Origin: JABWCE01 sp964617955
GTDB lineage: Bacteria; Bacteroidota; Bacteroidia; NS11-12g; UBA9320
Direction: 5' to 3'
NCBI GenBank assembly: GCA_964617955.1
Contig: CAZTXB010000003.1
Span: forward strand, 1-64,000
DNA length: 64,000 nt
Shown here: piece by piece, positions 52,280 through 59,898 of the stretch
Numbering within the stretch: the stretch's first letter is position 1
Layout: the number at the start of each line of letters is the position of its first letter
The notes under the pieces: model-generated
What the model saw: the letters and a program-made list of their open reading frames with translations, nothing else
Database searches by the model: none
What the model was told of the DNA's origin: nothing
Translations under genes and position numbers: made by a program

Positions 52280-52287
52280 CAAAGTTA
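52280..52287 (-). promoter_or_regulatory. -7 promoter element TAACTTTG for the CoA transferase operon
   Basis: TAACTTTG on the minus strand, 21 nt upstream of the subunit A ATG at 52258; it matches TAnnTTTG. Confidence 0.55.
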
Positions 52288-52373
52288 ATCCAATTCTATC
52301 AAAAGAGAATTTGATAATTTAAAATGATTCAGAGCTAATTTTAAAAGGGAAAGCGAGATGAACCGCTTTGATT

Positions 52374-54950
52374 TTAAAGGTACATTTTTTCAAAAAAGCC
52401 AATGTAGGGGCTTGCCTCCATTTCGCGCAGGAGGGTTCTTAAATTATCGGATGAAATTACAAAATACCTGACACTGGTTGAAAGGTCAGGCATGAACTCT
52501 TTGAAGTTGAGCTGAAAATTTTTAAAATAGTCCATGGCCTCACTTTTGTCGCCAAATACTTCAATATTAAGCATATCATTGTTGCCGAGGAGGTAGGATT
52601 TAGTTTTATAATTTTTATCAGAGAAGTATTTTGTATTGAAATTAGATACAGCCGCTTTTATCCGGTCCGATTGTCCCTCATCCATTATTAAGGAGAAGAA
52701 ATGTGTTTGAGCACCGTCGTATTTATAAATGGAATTGGAATCTAATTTAGATGCCTTGCTCCTGTTTTCGACAATTTCGAGCGTATATGCCGCTTTGGCC
52801 CCAATTTCGGTTCCGGGATAGTTGAGCTTTATTTGTTTGAGCAACTCCATAAACTTTTCCATGCCCTCGGTTTTAGCTACCGCAAGAGCATACAGATAAT
52901 CGAACTGGGCCTGAATGGCATTGCCGGCATACTTGCTATCCGCCTCAATTTTTATTTTTTTGGCCTCCTCATACTCGCTGTTGGTAAAAGCCTTGTACAT
53001 TTTCTCGTAGGCTTCGAGTACTTCCTTTTTCTCATTTTTATTGTTGCCCTTAGGAACATTGACCGTGGTAGGATCTAGAGCATTTAAAACTTCAATATAG
53101 GGAGAGGAAGGGTGTTGTTTGGCGAGCTTATCTCGATAAATCTTGGTTTGGGCTTCATTTTTTAACTCCTCATAACATTTTACCAAATAATAAAACAATT
53201 CTGCTTCATAGGCATTGCCGGGAAATTGCTGCAGAGCCGACTCAAAATGAAAAATGGCTTCCTTGTACTCTTTTAATTTTTCGTGATAAATTTTTCCGGC
53301 CTCAAGATGGCTTTCCAAAACTTTTTTACCGGCCAGGTCTTTGTCTTTTTTGTCGAATGGGATATCCTTATAGTATTTTTTTAAATCTGAATCTGTCTTT
53401 TCCGGACTTGCTTCTTTTTGATCGGAATCGTCCGACTTTTGCCCGTCGTTCTCATTTTTTTTGTTATCCCCATCCATCGTCAAATCTTTTTTGATACTTA
53501 AAATCCTCCAATTATCTGTAAGTTTTCGTGAGCCCCATCGGCTTATGAAATCATTGTACTCCCTGCCTAGCATGGCCTGATCATCGAAAACAAATTGTTC
53601 GGAACCTGAAAAACTGCTGGTGTTTCTGACCGGTTGAACGTCCGGAAGGTTTTCGTTGTCATCTTTAGCCTTTTTGGCAGCTTTCTTTTTGGCCTCTTTT
53701 TCCCTTTCACTTATTCTTCTAATTTCTGCATCGAGCTTATCCTTTGGCAAGTCGGCCAGTTTGAGTAAACTGTCTTGCATATGAATAGTCACCAGATGGT
53801 TGATTAAGGTAGAGAGAATGGACTGCTGCAGTTTGATTTTTTCATATTCAGGGTGCTTCTCACTGATAAACATGGAAGTGCTGTCAAAATATTTTTCAGC
53901 CAACTTATAATTTTTCGCCTCGTAATATATTTTGGCAACAGCAAGGTATGCATCGGTTTTTAGATCGGGATTTTTACCTGCGTTGCGGATGCACATTTGA
54001 TAATTTTTTATTGCCTTTGCGTTGTTTTGATCGGCTAAATCCAAATTTCCAAGCTCGAAATAAAGTTGATCGAAATAGTCGACGTTCTTGTCGTCCTTCA
54101 GCATTTTCTTTAAATTTTTGCGGCTTTCTCTGGTGTCAATTTTACCTGCCAGGGAATTGGTTTTTACGATTCCTATATTGGATTGAAAGGCAAATTCGTA
54201 AGGAGCGTTCATTTTCGAAACGGTTCGGTAATGGTTTCGGGCTTTGTCATAGTCCTTGGTCGACATATAAAGCTGGGCGAGTAAAAAGTGCGTGCGAAAT
54301 TTCAGCACTTTGTTGGAAGTTTTAGGTAAACCAAGTTCCAGCAGCTTTTGTGCTTCCTTGTAGAACCCCATTTTGGCGTAAATATCTCCGGCCACTAAGT
54401 AAAGGTCATCCTGAAGCTTAAGGGGAAATTTTTCGTCTCTCTCAAAGGTCTTGTATATGGCCTCTGCCTCTTTAATTTTATGGTCTCTAACCAGTGTTTT
54501 TAAAATCCATAGCTTGGCCTCATAATGAATGGGCTGATCGGCGTATTGTGAATTGACGAACTGAAAATTCTCATCGGCGGTAGTGAGGTCGCCTCCAAAA
54601 AAATAGGCTTTTCCCGCAAGGAGCCAACTGTCATCTACCCATTTACTTCGGCTTTTTTTATTAATAACTACCGAAGTCTTTTTTAATACGGTTTCCATTT
54701 TAGGCTTTAGCGACGTAGCAGTAGCCTCATCGCTGTAAGGATAAACGTCAATTGGCTTGCTAAAATCGTCTTTATGAAGCATGAGGAGGTCTTGTACCTG
54801 CTCATTCAAGATTTTTTGGCCGTGATAGTATATATTGTATCGCGCTACCATATTGGTCCAGTTGCGACGAAACCAGGAATCTTTCTTTTGCGCGAAGCCA
54901 CCAAGCTGAACTGAAAAAAGAAGCAGTAGTAATATCGGGAGTCTTAACAA
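52374..54950 (-). CDS. TPR protein, SprE/PorW-like T9SS component
   Basis: An 858-residue exported TPR protein. A signal peptide (MLRLPILLLLLFSVQLGGFA) is followed by SWFRRNWTNMVARYNIYYHG and WVDDSWLLAGKAYFFGGD, which fit the SprE/PorW N-terminus. Multiple TPR-like helical pairs then run to about residue 360 (ALQQ-type FHFESALQQFPGNAYEAELF later at about 570). A low-complexity Lys/Asp/Ser linker lies at about 470-530, and a C-terminal TPR plus alpha/beta domain closes the protein. SprE/PorW proteins are periplasmic or inner-leaflet parts of type IX secretion and gliding. No lipobox Cys is seen after the signal, unlike some SprE lipoproteins. The match to SprE/PorW is by pattern, not by search. 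Confidence 0.78.
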   Translation of the reverse strand: MLRLPILLLLLFSVQLGGFAQKKDSWFRRNWTNMVARYNIYYHGQKILNEQVQDLLMLHKDDFSKPIDVYPYSDEATATSLKPKMETVLKKTSVVINKKSRSKWVDDSWLLAGKAYFFGGDLTTADENFQFVNSQYADQPIHYEAKLWILKTLVRDHKIKEAEAIYKTFERDEKFPLKLQDDLYLVAGDIYAKMGFYKEAQKLLELGLPKTSNKVLKFRTHFLLAQLYMSTKDYDKARNHYRTVSKMNAPYEFAFQSNIGIVKTNSLAGKIDTRESRKNLKKMLKDDKNVDYFDQLYFELGNLDLADQNNAKAIKNYQMCIRNAGKNPDLKTDAYLAVAKIYYEAKNYKLAEKYFDSTSMFISEKHPEYEKIKLQQSILSTLINHLVTIHMQDSLLKLADLPKDKLDAEIRRISEREKEAKKKAAKKAKDDNENLPDVQPVRNTSSFSGSEQFVFDDQAMLGREYNDFISRWGSRKLTDNWRILSIKKDLTMDGDNKKNENDGQKSDDSDQKEASPEKTDSDLKKYYKDIPFDKKDKDLAGKKVLESHLEAGKIYHEKLKEYKEAIFHFESALQQFPGNAYEAELFYYLVKCYEELKNEAQTKIYRDKLAKQHPSSPYIEVLNALDPTTVNVPKGNNKNEKKEVLEAYEKMYKAFTNSEYEEAKKIKIEADSKYAGNAIQAQFDYLYALAVAKTEGMEKFMELLKQIKLNYPGTEIGAKAAYTLEIVENRSKASKLDSNSIYKYDGAQTHFFSLIMDEGQSDRIKAAVSNFNTKYFSDKNYKTKSYLLGNNDMLNIEVFGDKSEAMDYFKNFQLNFKEFMPDLSTSVRYFVISSDNLRTLLREMEASPYIGFFEKMYL

Positions 54951-54980
54951 ATCGCTGTTATTTATTATCTTTTAAGTATA

Positions 54981-54988
54981 TAACTTTG
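54981..54988 (+). promoter_or_regulatory. -7 promoter element TAACTTTG (plus strand)
   Basis: TAACTTTG on the plus strand, in the divergent region between the sprE-like gene and the M23 peptidase gene. The distance to the ATG at 55134 is about 145 nt, so the call is tentative. Confidence 0.35.
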
Positions 54989-54994
54989 TAAGCG

Positions 54995-55002
54995 CAAAAA
55001 TA
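54995..55002 (-). promoter_or_regulatory. -7 promoter element TATTTTTG for the sprE-like gene
   Basis: TATTTTTG on the minus strand lies 44 nt before the ATG at 54950. It is close to the plus-strand box at 54981, suggesting overlapping divergent promoters. Confidence 0.45.
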
Positions 55003-55133
55003 TTTCTTTATCCCTTAATATTTTTATCATTCCTTTGATGAATTTGACAGGTTTATGAAACAATGCATCAAATAAGGACTTTCCTGATGCTTATGTGCAT
55101 GAGGTCATCCGTTAAAATTAAACAGCCCGATAC

Positions 55134-55988
55134 ATGAATTTTAAAGATTTTAGAAAAAACCTGGCCATTAAAAGCAGAACCCACTATGTGTTGGTTTTGC
55201 GAAATAAGGAAACCTGGGAAGACAAAATAAGCATCATTTTAACCCCCCTCAACGTGATATTGTTGTTGAGTGGTACTGTGGTACTTTTTACCGCCATGAT
55301 TCTTTTGCTGCTTACCCGTACTCCTTTAAAAGAATATGTATATGGCGGTAGCATTGGTGACAATTACAAGCAACAGTACCTGGAATTCAGCTATCTCAGG
55401 GATTCTTTGGAGCAAAAAGTGAAAATTATGGATGCGGAAAGAAACAATTTGCTCAACATTCTGATGGGCAGAGATTCCATTTATAAAAACGCACCAAAAT
55501 CCGACTCGGTCAATCTTTCCTCTCAAGTTGATTTTGATGAGGTGAGTCCAGAAGAAATGGAATTGAGAGAAAAATTGGAATCGAGCAGTTTCGATCAAAT
55601 GGATTTGTTGTTTGTTCAGTCGCTAACCATGCACACGCCTGTTCAGGGATTTATTACCGATTCGTTTAATATCAATTCCAATCATTATGCAGTGGACATT
55701 GCCGCACCTAAAAACACGGCCGTGAAAAGCGTGATGCACGGTACAGTGATATTGAGTACATGGACCCCTGAAAACGGGAATACCATCGTGATACAGCACC
55801 CCAACGACCTTATTTCGGTTTACAAACACAACGCTGCATTGCTCAAATCCATTGGGATGACGGTGGTTTCGGGAGAACCTGTGGCCCTGGTTGGCAATAC
55901 AGGTGAACTCTCTTCGGGATACCACCTTCATTTTGAACTCTGGCAAAATGGAACGCCGGTAAACCCCAAGGATTTTGTTCTTTTTTAG
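55134..55988 (+). CDS. Membrane-anchored M23 (LytM-type) metallopeptidase
   Basis: A 284-residue inner-membrane protein predicted to cut peptidoglycan cross-bridges or to activate other hydrolases. A membrane helix at about 36-60 follows a short cytosolic N-terminus, then a linker of predicted coiled coil (about 78-110) and an M23 domain at about 165-284. Zinc and catalytic residues are His184 and Asp188 in NHYAVDIA, His232 in YKHNA, and His264/His266 in YHLHFELW. All normal ligands are present, so the enzyme is probably active. Bactofilin follows 141 nt downstream, the pairing seen in many bacteria where bactofilin localises M23 hydrolases. Confidence 0.9.
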   Translation: MNFKDFRKNLAIKSRTHYVLVLRNKETWEDKISIILTPLNVILLLSGTVVLFTAMILLLLTRTPLKEYVYGGSIGDNYKQQYLEFSYLRDSLEQKVKIMDAERNNLLNILMGRDSIYKNAPKSDSVNLSSQVDFDEVSPEEMELREKLESSSFDQMDLLFVQSLTMHTPVQGFITDSFNINSNHYAVDIAAPKNTAVKSVMHGTVILSTWTPENGNTIVIQHPNDLISVYKHNAALLKSIGMTVVSGEPVALVGNTGELSSGYHLHFELWQNGTPVNPKDFVLF

Positions 55989-56129
55989 AACTAACCTCGT
56001 TTTTTTGAATGGTTTAGTAAGGCGATCGATAAGGTAGTAAGGCCCCTCTGTATAAGAGCCTCTGAACAAAATCGCCAATTTCACATCTCTTAAGATGAAG
56101 AAGATAGAACTTTTATTATATTCGCCGCC

Positions 56130-56501
56130 ATGTTTGGAAAAAAGGAAAAATCGTCCACTTTCGGACAAGCCCTGGTGTTAAATTTAATTGGAGAAGGGAC
56201 CGAAATCAAGGGGAATATTAAATGCGACAGCGATTTAAGAATTGATGGCAAGGTGATTGGTAATGTGAGCACACATTCCAAACTGGTTTTAGGAGCAGCC
56301 GGAAGCATTGAAGGCAATGTGAAAGCCCGAAGCGGGGACGTATCAGGCGTTTTAAAAGGCGATGTTGTTGTCGACGAAATATTATTCATTAAAGCCTCCG
56401 GACGTGTGGATGGAAATATTTCAACCTCGAAAATGGTGATTGAATCGGGAGGAGAATTTAATGGCAACTGTAGCATGCAGGCCAACTTGGATTCAGAATA
56501 A
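56130..56501 (+). CDS. Bactofilin
   Basis: A 123-residue polymer-forming cytoskeletal protein. A short N-terminal tail (MFGKKEKSSTF) is followed by the beta-helical bactofilin core with its regular hydrophobic/glycine ladder (EGTEIKGNIKCDSDLRIDGK, SIEGNVKARSGDVSG, GRVDGNISTSKMVIESGGEF). Length and core match the family. It forms cytosolic filaments that often organise cell shape or envelope machinery; the M23 gene just upstream suggests the same role here. A TATATTCG (one mismatch from a -7 box) lies 6 nt before the ATG. Confidence 0.93.
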   Translation: MFGKKEKSSTFGQALVLNLIGEGTEIKGNIKCDSDLRIDGKVIGNVSTHSKLVLGAAGSIEGNVKARSGDVSGVLKGDVVVDEILFIKASGRVDGNISTSKMVIESGGEFNGNCSMQANLDSE

Positions 56502-56602
56502 TTAACCCAAATAATTTTTGAAATTCTATCAGGTAATGGTTTTTATGAACCCTTTCCCTGGCATGATTAAATTTTGAAAACTGGCAATTGAAGGCTTTTT
56601 TC

Positions 56603-56610
56603 TATCTTTG
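56603..56610 (+). promoter_or_regulatory. -7 promoter element TATCTTTG for the ATP synthase cluster
   Basis: A perfect TAnnTTTG box 22 nt before the ATG of the atpZ-like gene at 56633. It is the likely main promoter of the run ending at atpG. Confidence 0.6.
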
Positions 56611-56632
56611 TGCGAAATAAATTGCTTGCGGG

Positions 56633-56842
56633 ATGACAGATAAAAAAGATAACCATTTTTTAAAATACAGCGGACTGGCCTTGCAGATGATTGGAACCTT
56701 ATTGTTATTTACCTGGATAGGAAGAAAGGGAGATTCGTACTTTAAATTTAAAACGCCTTGGTTAACCATCGGAGCCATACTCGTCGGTTTAACAGGCATC
56801 ATGTATAAACTTATTAAAGACTTTGATAAAAATAAATCTTGA
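56633..56842 (+). CDS. AtpZ/AtpI-family small membrane protein
   Basis: A 69-residue protein with two membrane helices (LALQMIGTLLLFTWIGRK, LTIGAILVGLTGIMYKLI) joined by a basic loop containing GRKGDSYF, the usual AtpZ layout. Proteins of this group accompany F-type ATP synthase operons and may help c-ring assembly or Mg2+ handling; the role is not settled. It is the first gene of the ATP synthase cluster, directly behind the TATCTTTG promoter. Confidence 0.8.
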   Translation: MTDKKDNHFLKYSGLALQMIGTLLLFTWIGRKGDSYFKFKTPWLTIGAILVGLTGIMYKLIKDFDKNKS

Positions 56843-56916
56843 TTTTGTAAGTGCGCTCATTCCTTCAGTGCTTGTCACACAAAAATTAACCTCCTTTACA
56901 GCAGTATTTTTGATTC

Positions 56917-57315
56917 ATGCAGATTTTTTATAAACAACTTGGCTTAGTCACCTTCCTCTGTGGTGCGGGCTTATTGGGCTCCGACCTGCTGGGTTTGACC
57001 CACATTGGCCTTCCGGGTTGGATGGCCCTCGTCTTTTTTGCAGGTTTGACCACCGTGCTGACAAAGATCAGTCTTAAATCGTCGCAAAAGAGCGGGTCGC
57101 GATTTGTAACCTCTGTGATGGGAAATACCGGATTGCGCATGCTGCTTTGCATCGTTTTTGTGGTTATTTATTGGGTAAACGCCAATCCGCGCGACCTTCA
57201 ATTTGTCGCCTATTTTTTTATTTTATATTTATTTTTCACAGTGTTTGAAATTAAATTTTTACTACATAAATTGCGCTCCGATAAAAAGGAAGGCCTTGAA
57301 TCCAAAAGTCACTGA
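56917..57315 (+). CDS. Four-helix membrane protein in the AtpI position
   Basis: A 132-residue protein with four predicted membrane helices (LGLVTFLCGAGLLGSDLLGL, WMALVFFAGLTTVLTKI, LRMLLCIVFVVIYWV, FVAYFFILYLFFTVFEIKFL) and a charged C-terminal end. By position between atpZ-like and atpB it corresponds to the AtpI-like gene of Bacteroidota ATP synthase clusters, but I do not see a clear family motif. It overlaps only an out-of-frame upstream part of the atpB reading frame. Confidence 0.75.
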   Translation: MQIFYKQLGLVTFLCGAGLLGSDLLGLTHIGLPGWMALVFFAGLTTVLTKISLKSSQKSGSRFVTSVMGNTGLRMLLCIVFVVIYWVNANPRDLQFVAYFFILYLFFTVFEIKFLLHKLRSDKKEGLESKSH

Positions 57316-57337
57316 AAAACAACCACTTAACACTGTT

Positions 57338-58498
57338 TTGATTTTTAAAAGAAATATCCTACTTGCGCTTTTTACGCTTTTTTCTGTATTTTCTTTTGCA
57401 AGTCACAGCAACGACTCCCATCAAATTGCTCCAGATTCAGCCAAGGCTCACACCGAAGGGCATGAAAAAAAGTTCAATGCGGGGGAAATGATTATTCACC
57501 ACATCAGTGACGCCCATGAAATACACTTTTTCACATTAAACGAGGGCAAAGAGAATGAAAAACACTTCTCAATTTACCTTCCGGTAATTATCAAAGATGC
57601 CGAGGGGTTTAAATTTTTCTCGGCTTCTCATTTTTACCATCACAAACAAGAGGTAGAGGTCAATGGCAAACACGAACATTACTATGAATACGGCGCCTAT
57701 ATTTTACATGCCGAAAAAATATATGTTGCAGAAGGGCCCGATAAAATCAAATTTAACGAAAAGGGAAAGGTTGCCAATGCATCTGTTCTAGACCTGTCTC
57801 CTACAAAAAGCGTGGTGGGGATGTTCTTAAGCATCCTTATTCTGCTTATTCTATTTGGCTCAGCTGCCAAAGCCTACAAAAAAAATCCGAATAAAGCCCC
57901 GAGAGGATTACAGGGATTCCTAGAACCTTTGGTACTATTCATAAGAGACGAAGTGGTTATTCCGGCAATTGGAATTAAGCACGCCTCACGCTTTATGCCA
58001 TTTCTGTTAAGCACTTTCTTTTTTATTTGGATGGCCAATTTATTGGGAATGATTCCATTTATCGGAGGGTTTAACGTAATGGGAACTTTAGGAGTAACCC
58101 TGGTGCTTGCAAGCGTTGTGTTTATTATCACCACTGTGAATGGCAAAGGCTACTATTGGACACATATTTTTTGGCCCCATGGCGTTCCTTTTGCTGTAAA
58201 GTTGATTCTTGTGCCCATTGAAATAATTGGCATTTTTATGAAACCCCTGGTTTTGATGATACGTTTAACGGCTAACATGACCGCAGGGCATATTATTTTC
58301 CTGGCATTAACTGCCCTCATTTTTATTTTTGGACAGAACAGTGCCGGCGCAGGGTATGGCGTTGGAATAGGCTCGGTAGCCTTTATGGTATTTATGTATT
58401 TTATCGAATTGCTTGTAGCATTTCTTCAGGCCTATGTATTTACATTATTGGCGGCATCCTATTTTGGTGCAGCTTTAGAAGAACCTCATCATCATTAA
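57338..58498 (+). CDS. atpB: ATP synthase subunit a with His-rich N-terminal extension
   Basis: Subunit a forms the proton half-channels of F0. The frame is open from 57203, but that start would overlap the upstream gene by 113 nt. TTG codons at 57296 and 57338 are better; I favour 57338, which gives a signal-like FKRNILLALFTLFSVFSFA. An extramembrane domain of about 150 residues follows that is rich in His (HDSHQ, HTEGHEK, HEHYYEYG), typical of Bacteroidota subunit a. The membrane part includes FMPFLLSTFFFIWMANLLGM and the essential arginine region MIRLTANMTAGH. The C-terminus ends EEPHHH. The start codon is uncertain. Confidence 0.9.
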   Translation: MIFKRNILLALFTLFSVFSFASHSNDSHQIAPDSAKAHTEGHEKKFNAGEMIIHHISDAHEIHFFTLNEGKENEKHFSIYLPVIIKDAEGFKFFSASHFYHHKQEVEVNGKHEHYYEYGAYILHAEKIYVAEGPDKIKFNEKGKVANASVLDLSPTKSVVGMFLSILILLILFGSAAKAYKKNPNKAPRGLQGFLEPLVLFIRDEVVIPAIGIKHASRFMPFLLSTFFFIWMANLLGMIPFIGGFNVMGTLGVTLVLASVVFIITTVNGKGYYWTHIFWPHGVPFAVKLILVPIEIIGIFMKPLVLMIRLTANMTAGHIIFLALTALIFIFGQNSAGAGYGVGIGSVAFMVFMYFIELLVAFLQAYVFTLLAASYFGAALEEPHHH

Positions 58499-58541
58499 AC
58501 GAACTCATTTAACAAAAACAAACAAAACAAATATTTAAAAC

Positions 58542-58787
58542 ATGAATTTATTAGCTATTTTACTCGAAGTTACAACAGGAACAGGTTTAGCTGCTCTTGG
58601 TGCAGGAGTTGCAGCCATTGGCGCAGGTATTGGTGTGGGTCGTATTGGAGGTTCTGCTTTGGAATCTATCGCTCGTCAACCTGAATCTTTGGGAGACATT
58701 CGTTCCAACATGATCGTAGCCGCAGCGCTTGTAGAAGGGGTTGCCCTTTTTGCAATCATTATCTGCTTGCTTGTTGTATTAGCGTAA
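58542..58787 (+). CDS. atpE: ATP synthase subunit c
   Basis: An 81-residue hairpin of two membrane helices that forms the rotor ring. Glu65 in ALVEGVALF is the ion-carrying carboxylate and GRIGGSALESIARQPE is the polar loop. The Gly-rich first helix (GAGVAAIGAGIGVGRIGG) is normal. The residue pattern around Glu65 lacks the Na+-ring signature, so proton coupling is likely. A strong hairpin follows at 58799-58830. Confidence 0.95.
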   Translation: MNLLAILLEVTTGTGLAALGAGVAAIGAGIGVGRIGGSALESIARQPESLGDIRSNMIVAAALVEGVALFAIIICLLVVLA

Positions 58788-58798
58788 GCAAAAAATAG

Positions 58799-58830
58799 CT
58801 TTAATCTCGTTGTGAAAAACGAGATTAAGG
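58799..58830 (+). other. Intercistronic hairpin between atpE and atpF
   Basis: Stem CTTTAATCTCGTT / AACGAGATTAAGG pairs over 13 bp with one G-T and a 6-nt loop GTGAAA, in the 78-bp gap after atpE. No T-run follows (GCTTTAAAATTTTT), so it is probably not a terminator. An RNA stability or processing element that raises atpE mRNA relative to the downstream genes is plausible, since subunit c is needed in many copies; this is inference. Confidence 0.55.
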
Positions 58831-58865
58831 CTTTAAAATTTTTAACCATTTAACATCAAAAAAAC

Positions 58866-59354
58866 ATGTTATCAGCTGGATTAGGTACCATTCTCTGGAC
58901 CACCATCGCATTTTTAATTGTGTTGATGCTATTGAAAAAAATGGCATGGAAACCCATATTAAAATCACTTAAAGAGAGGGAAGATTTTATTGCCGATTCT
59001 ATCAAGTCGGCCGAAAATGCCAATGCTCAGCTTTCGCAGCTTAAGTCGGACAATGAAAAACTATTGGCTGAAGCCCGTGTTGAGCGTGAAAAAATGCTGA
59101 AAGATGCCAAGGAAATGGGCGATGAAATTGTAGCCAAAGCACGCAAATCAGCTGTGGAGGAAGAGCAACGCATCATGAATAAGGCCAAGCAGGAAATTGA
59201 AAATGAAAAAAGTGCTGCCATTGCCGAACTTAAAAAGCAGGTGGTAAGTTTGAGTATTCAGATGGCTGAAACGGTGTTGAAAAAGGAATTTGAAAACAAG
59301 GAACAGCAAATGAAGCTGGTTGAAGAGAATTTAAAATCGGCCGCTCTAAACTAA
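58866..59354 (+). CDS. atpF: ATP synthase subunit b
   Basis: A 162-residue peripheral-stalk protein. One N-terminal membrane helix (GTILWTTIAFLIVLMLLKKM) is followed by WKPILKSLKEREDFIADSIK and a long charged helix (about 40-150) rich in Glu, Lys and Ala. This is the standard subunit b form. It starts 78 nt after atpE, and atpH follows by 1 nt. Confidence 0.93.
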   Translation: MLSAGLGTILWTTIAFLIVLMLLKKMAWKPILKSLKEREDFIADSIKSAENANAQLSQLKSDNEKLLAEARVEREKMLKDAKEMGDEIVAKARKSAVEEEQRIMNKAKQEIENEKSAAIAELKKQVVSLSIQMAETVLKKEFENKEQQMKLVEENLKSAALN

Positions 59355-59355
59355 T

Positions 59356-59889
59356 ATGTCAGAGATAAGAATTGCTTCCAGATACGCAAAATCTTTAATA
59401 GGTTTGGCTACCGAGCGCGGAAATTTAGATCAGATTTACAGTGATGTTCAATCGATTTACGACACCTGCCAAAGCAGTTCCGACTTGCTTTCCATGCTCA
59501 ACAGTCCTTTAGTGAAATCCGAAACCAAAACCAATGTTTTGGGTTTGGTTTTTAAAAACAGCGATCAACTCACCAAAGCGTTTCTTTTAAAAGTAGTAGA
59601 GGCCCGTCGGGAGAAGTTCTTACCCGAAATTGCCAATCAATTCATTGAAATCTATAACCATCAGAAAGGGATAGCCAGAGCTACCGTTACGGCTGCTGTA
59701 AACTTAGATGAGAAAAGCGTTGAGCAGATTAAAACTTACATTTCAAAAAAAATAAACAAGCCGCAAATTCAACTCACTGTGAAAACAGATGCGGGAATTA
59801 TCGGGGGTTTCGTCATTAATTACGAAGACAAACTTCTCGATTTGAGTATTAAAAATGAATTAAACAAATTAAAACAACAGTTAAATTAA
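59356..59889 (+). CDS. atpH: ATP synthase subunit delta
   Basis: A 177-residue protein that links the peripheral stalk to F1. It begins IRIASRYAKSLIGLATERGN and contains KAFLLKVVEARREKFLPEIA, the six-helix N-terminal domain, and the C-terminal TVKTDAGIIGGFVINYEDKLLDLSI signature (split here). It begins 1 nt after atpF and is followed by atpA after 9 nt. Nothing is unusual. Confidence 0.95.
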   Translation: MSEIRIASRYAKSLIGLATERGNLDQIYSDVQSIYDTCQSSSDLLSMLNSPLVKSETKTNVLGLVFKNSDQLTKAFLLKVVEARREKFLPEIANQFIEIYNHQKGIARATVTAAVNLDEKSVEQIKTYISKKINKPQIQLTVKTDAGIIGGFVINYEDKLLDLSIKNELNKLKQQLN

Positions 59890-59898
59890 TAGCAAATT

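Noticed and set aside
55989..56129. Hairpin AGGC ... GCCT between the M23 gene and bactofilin as a terminator
   Set aside because: The stem is imperfect and no T-run follows, so it cannot be called.
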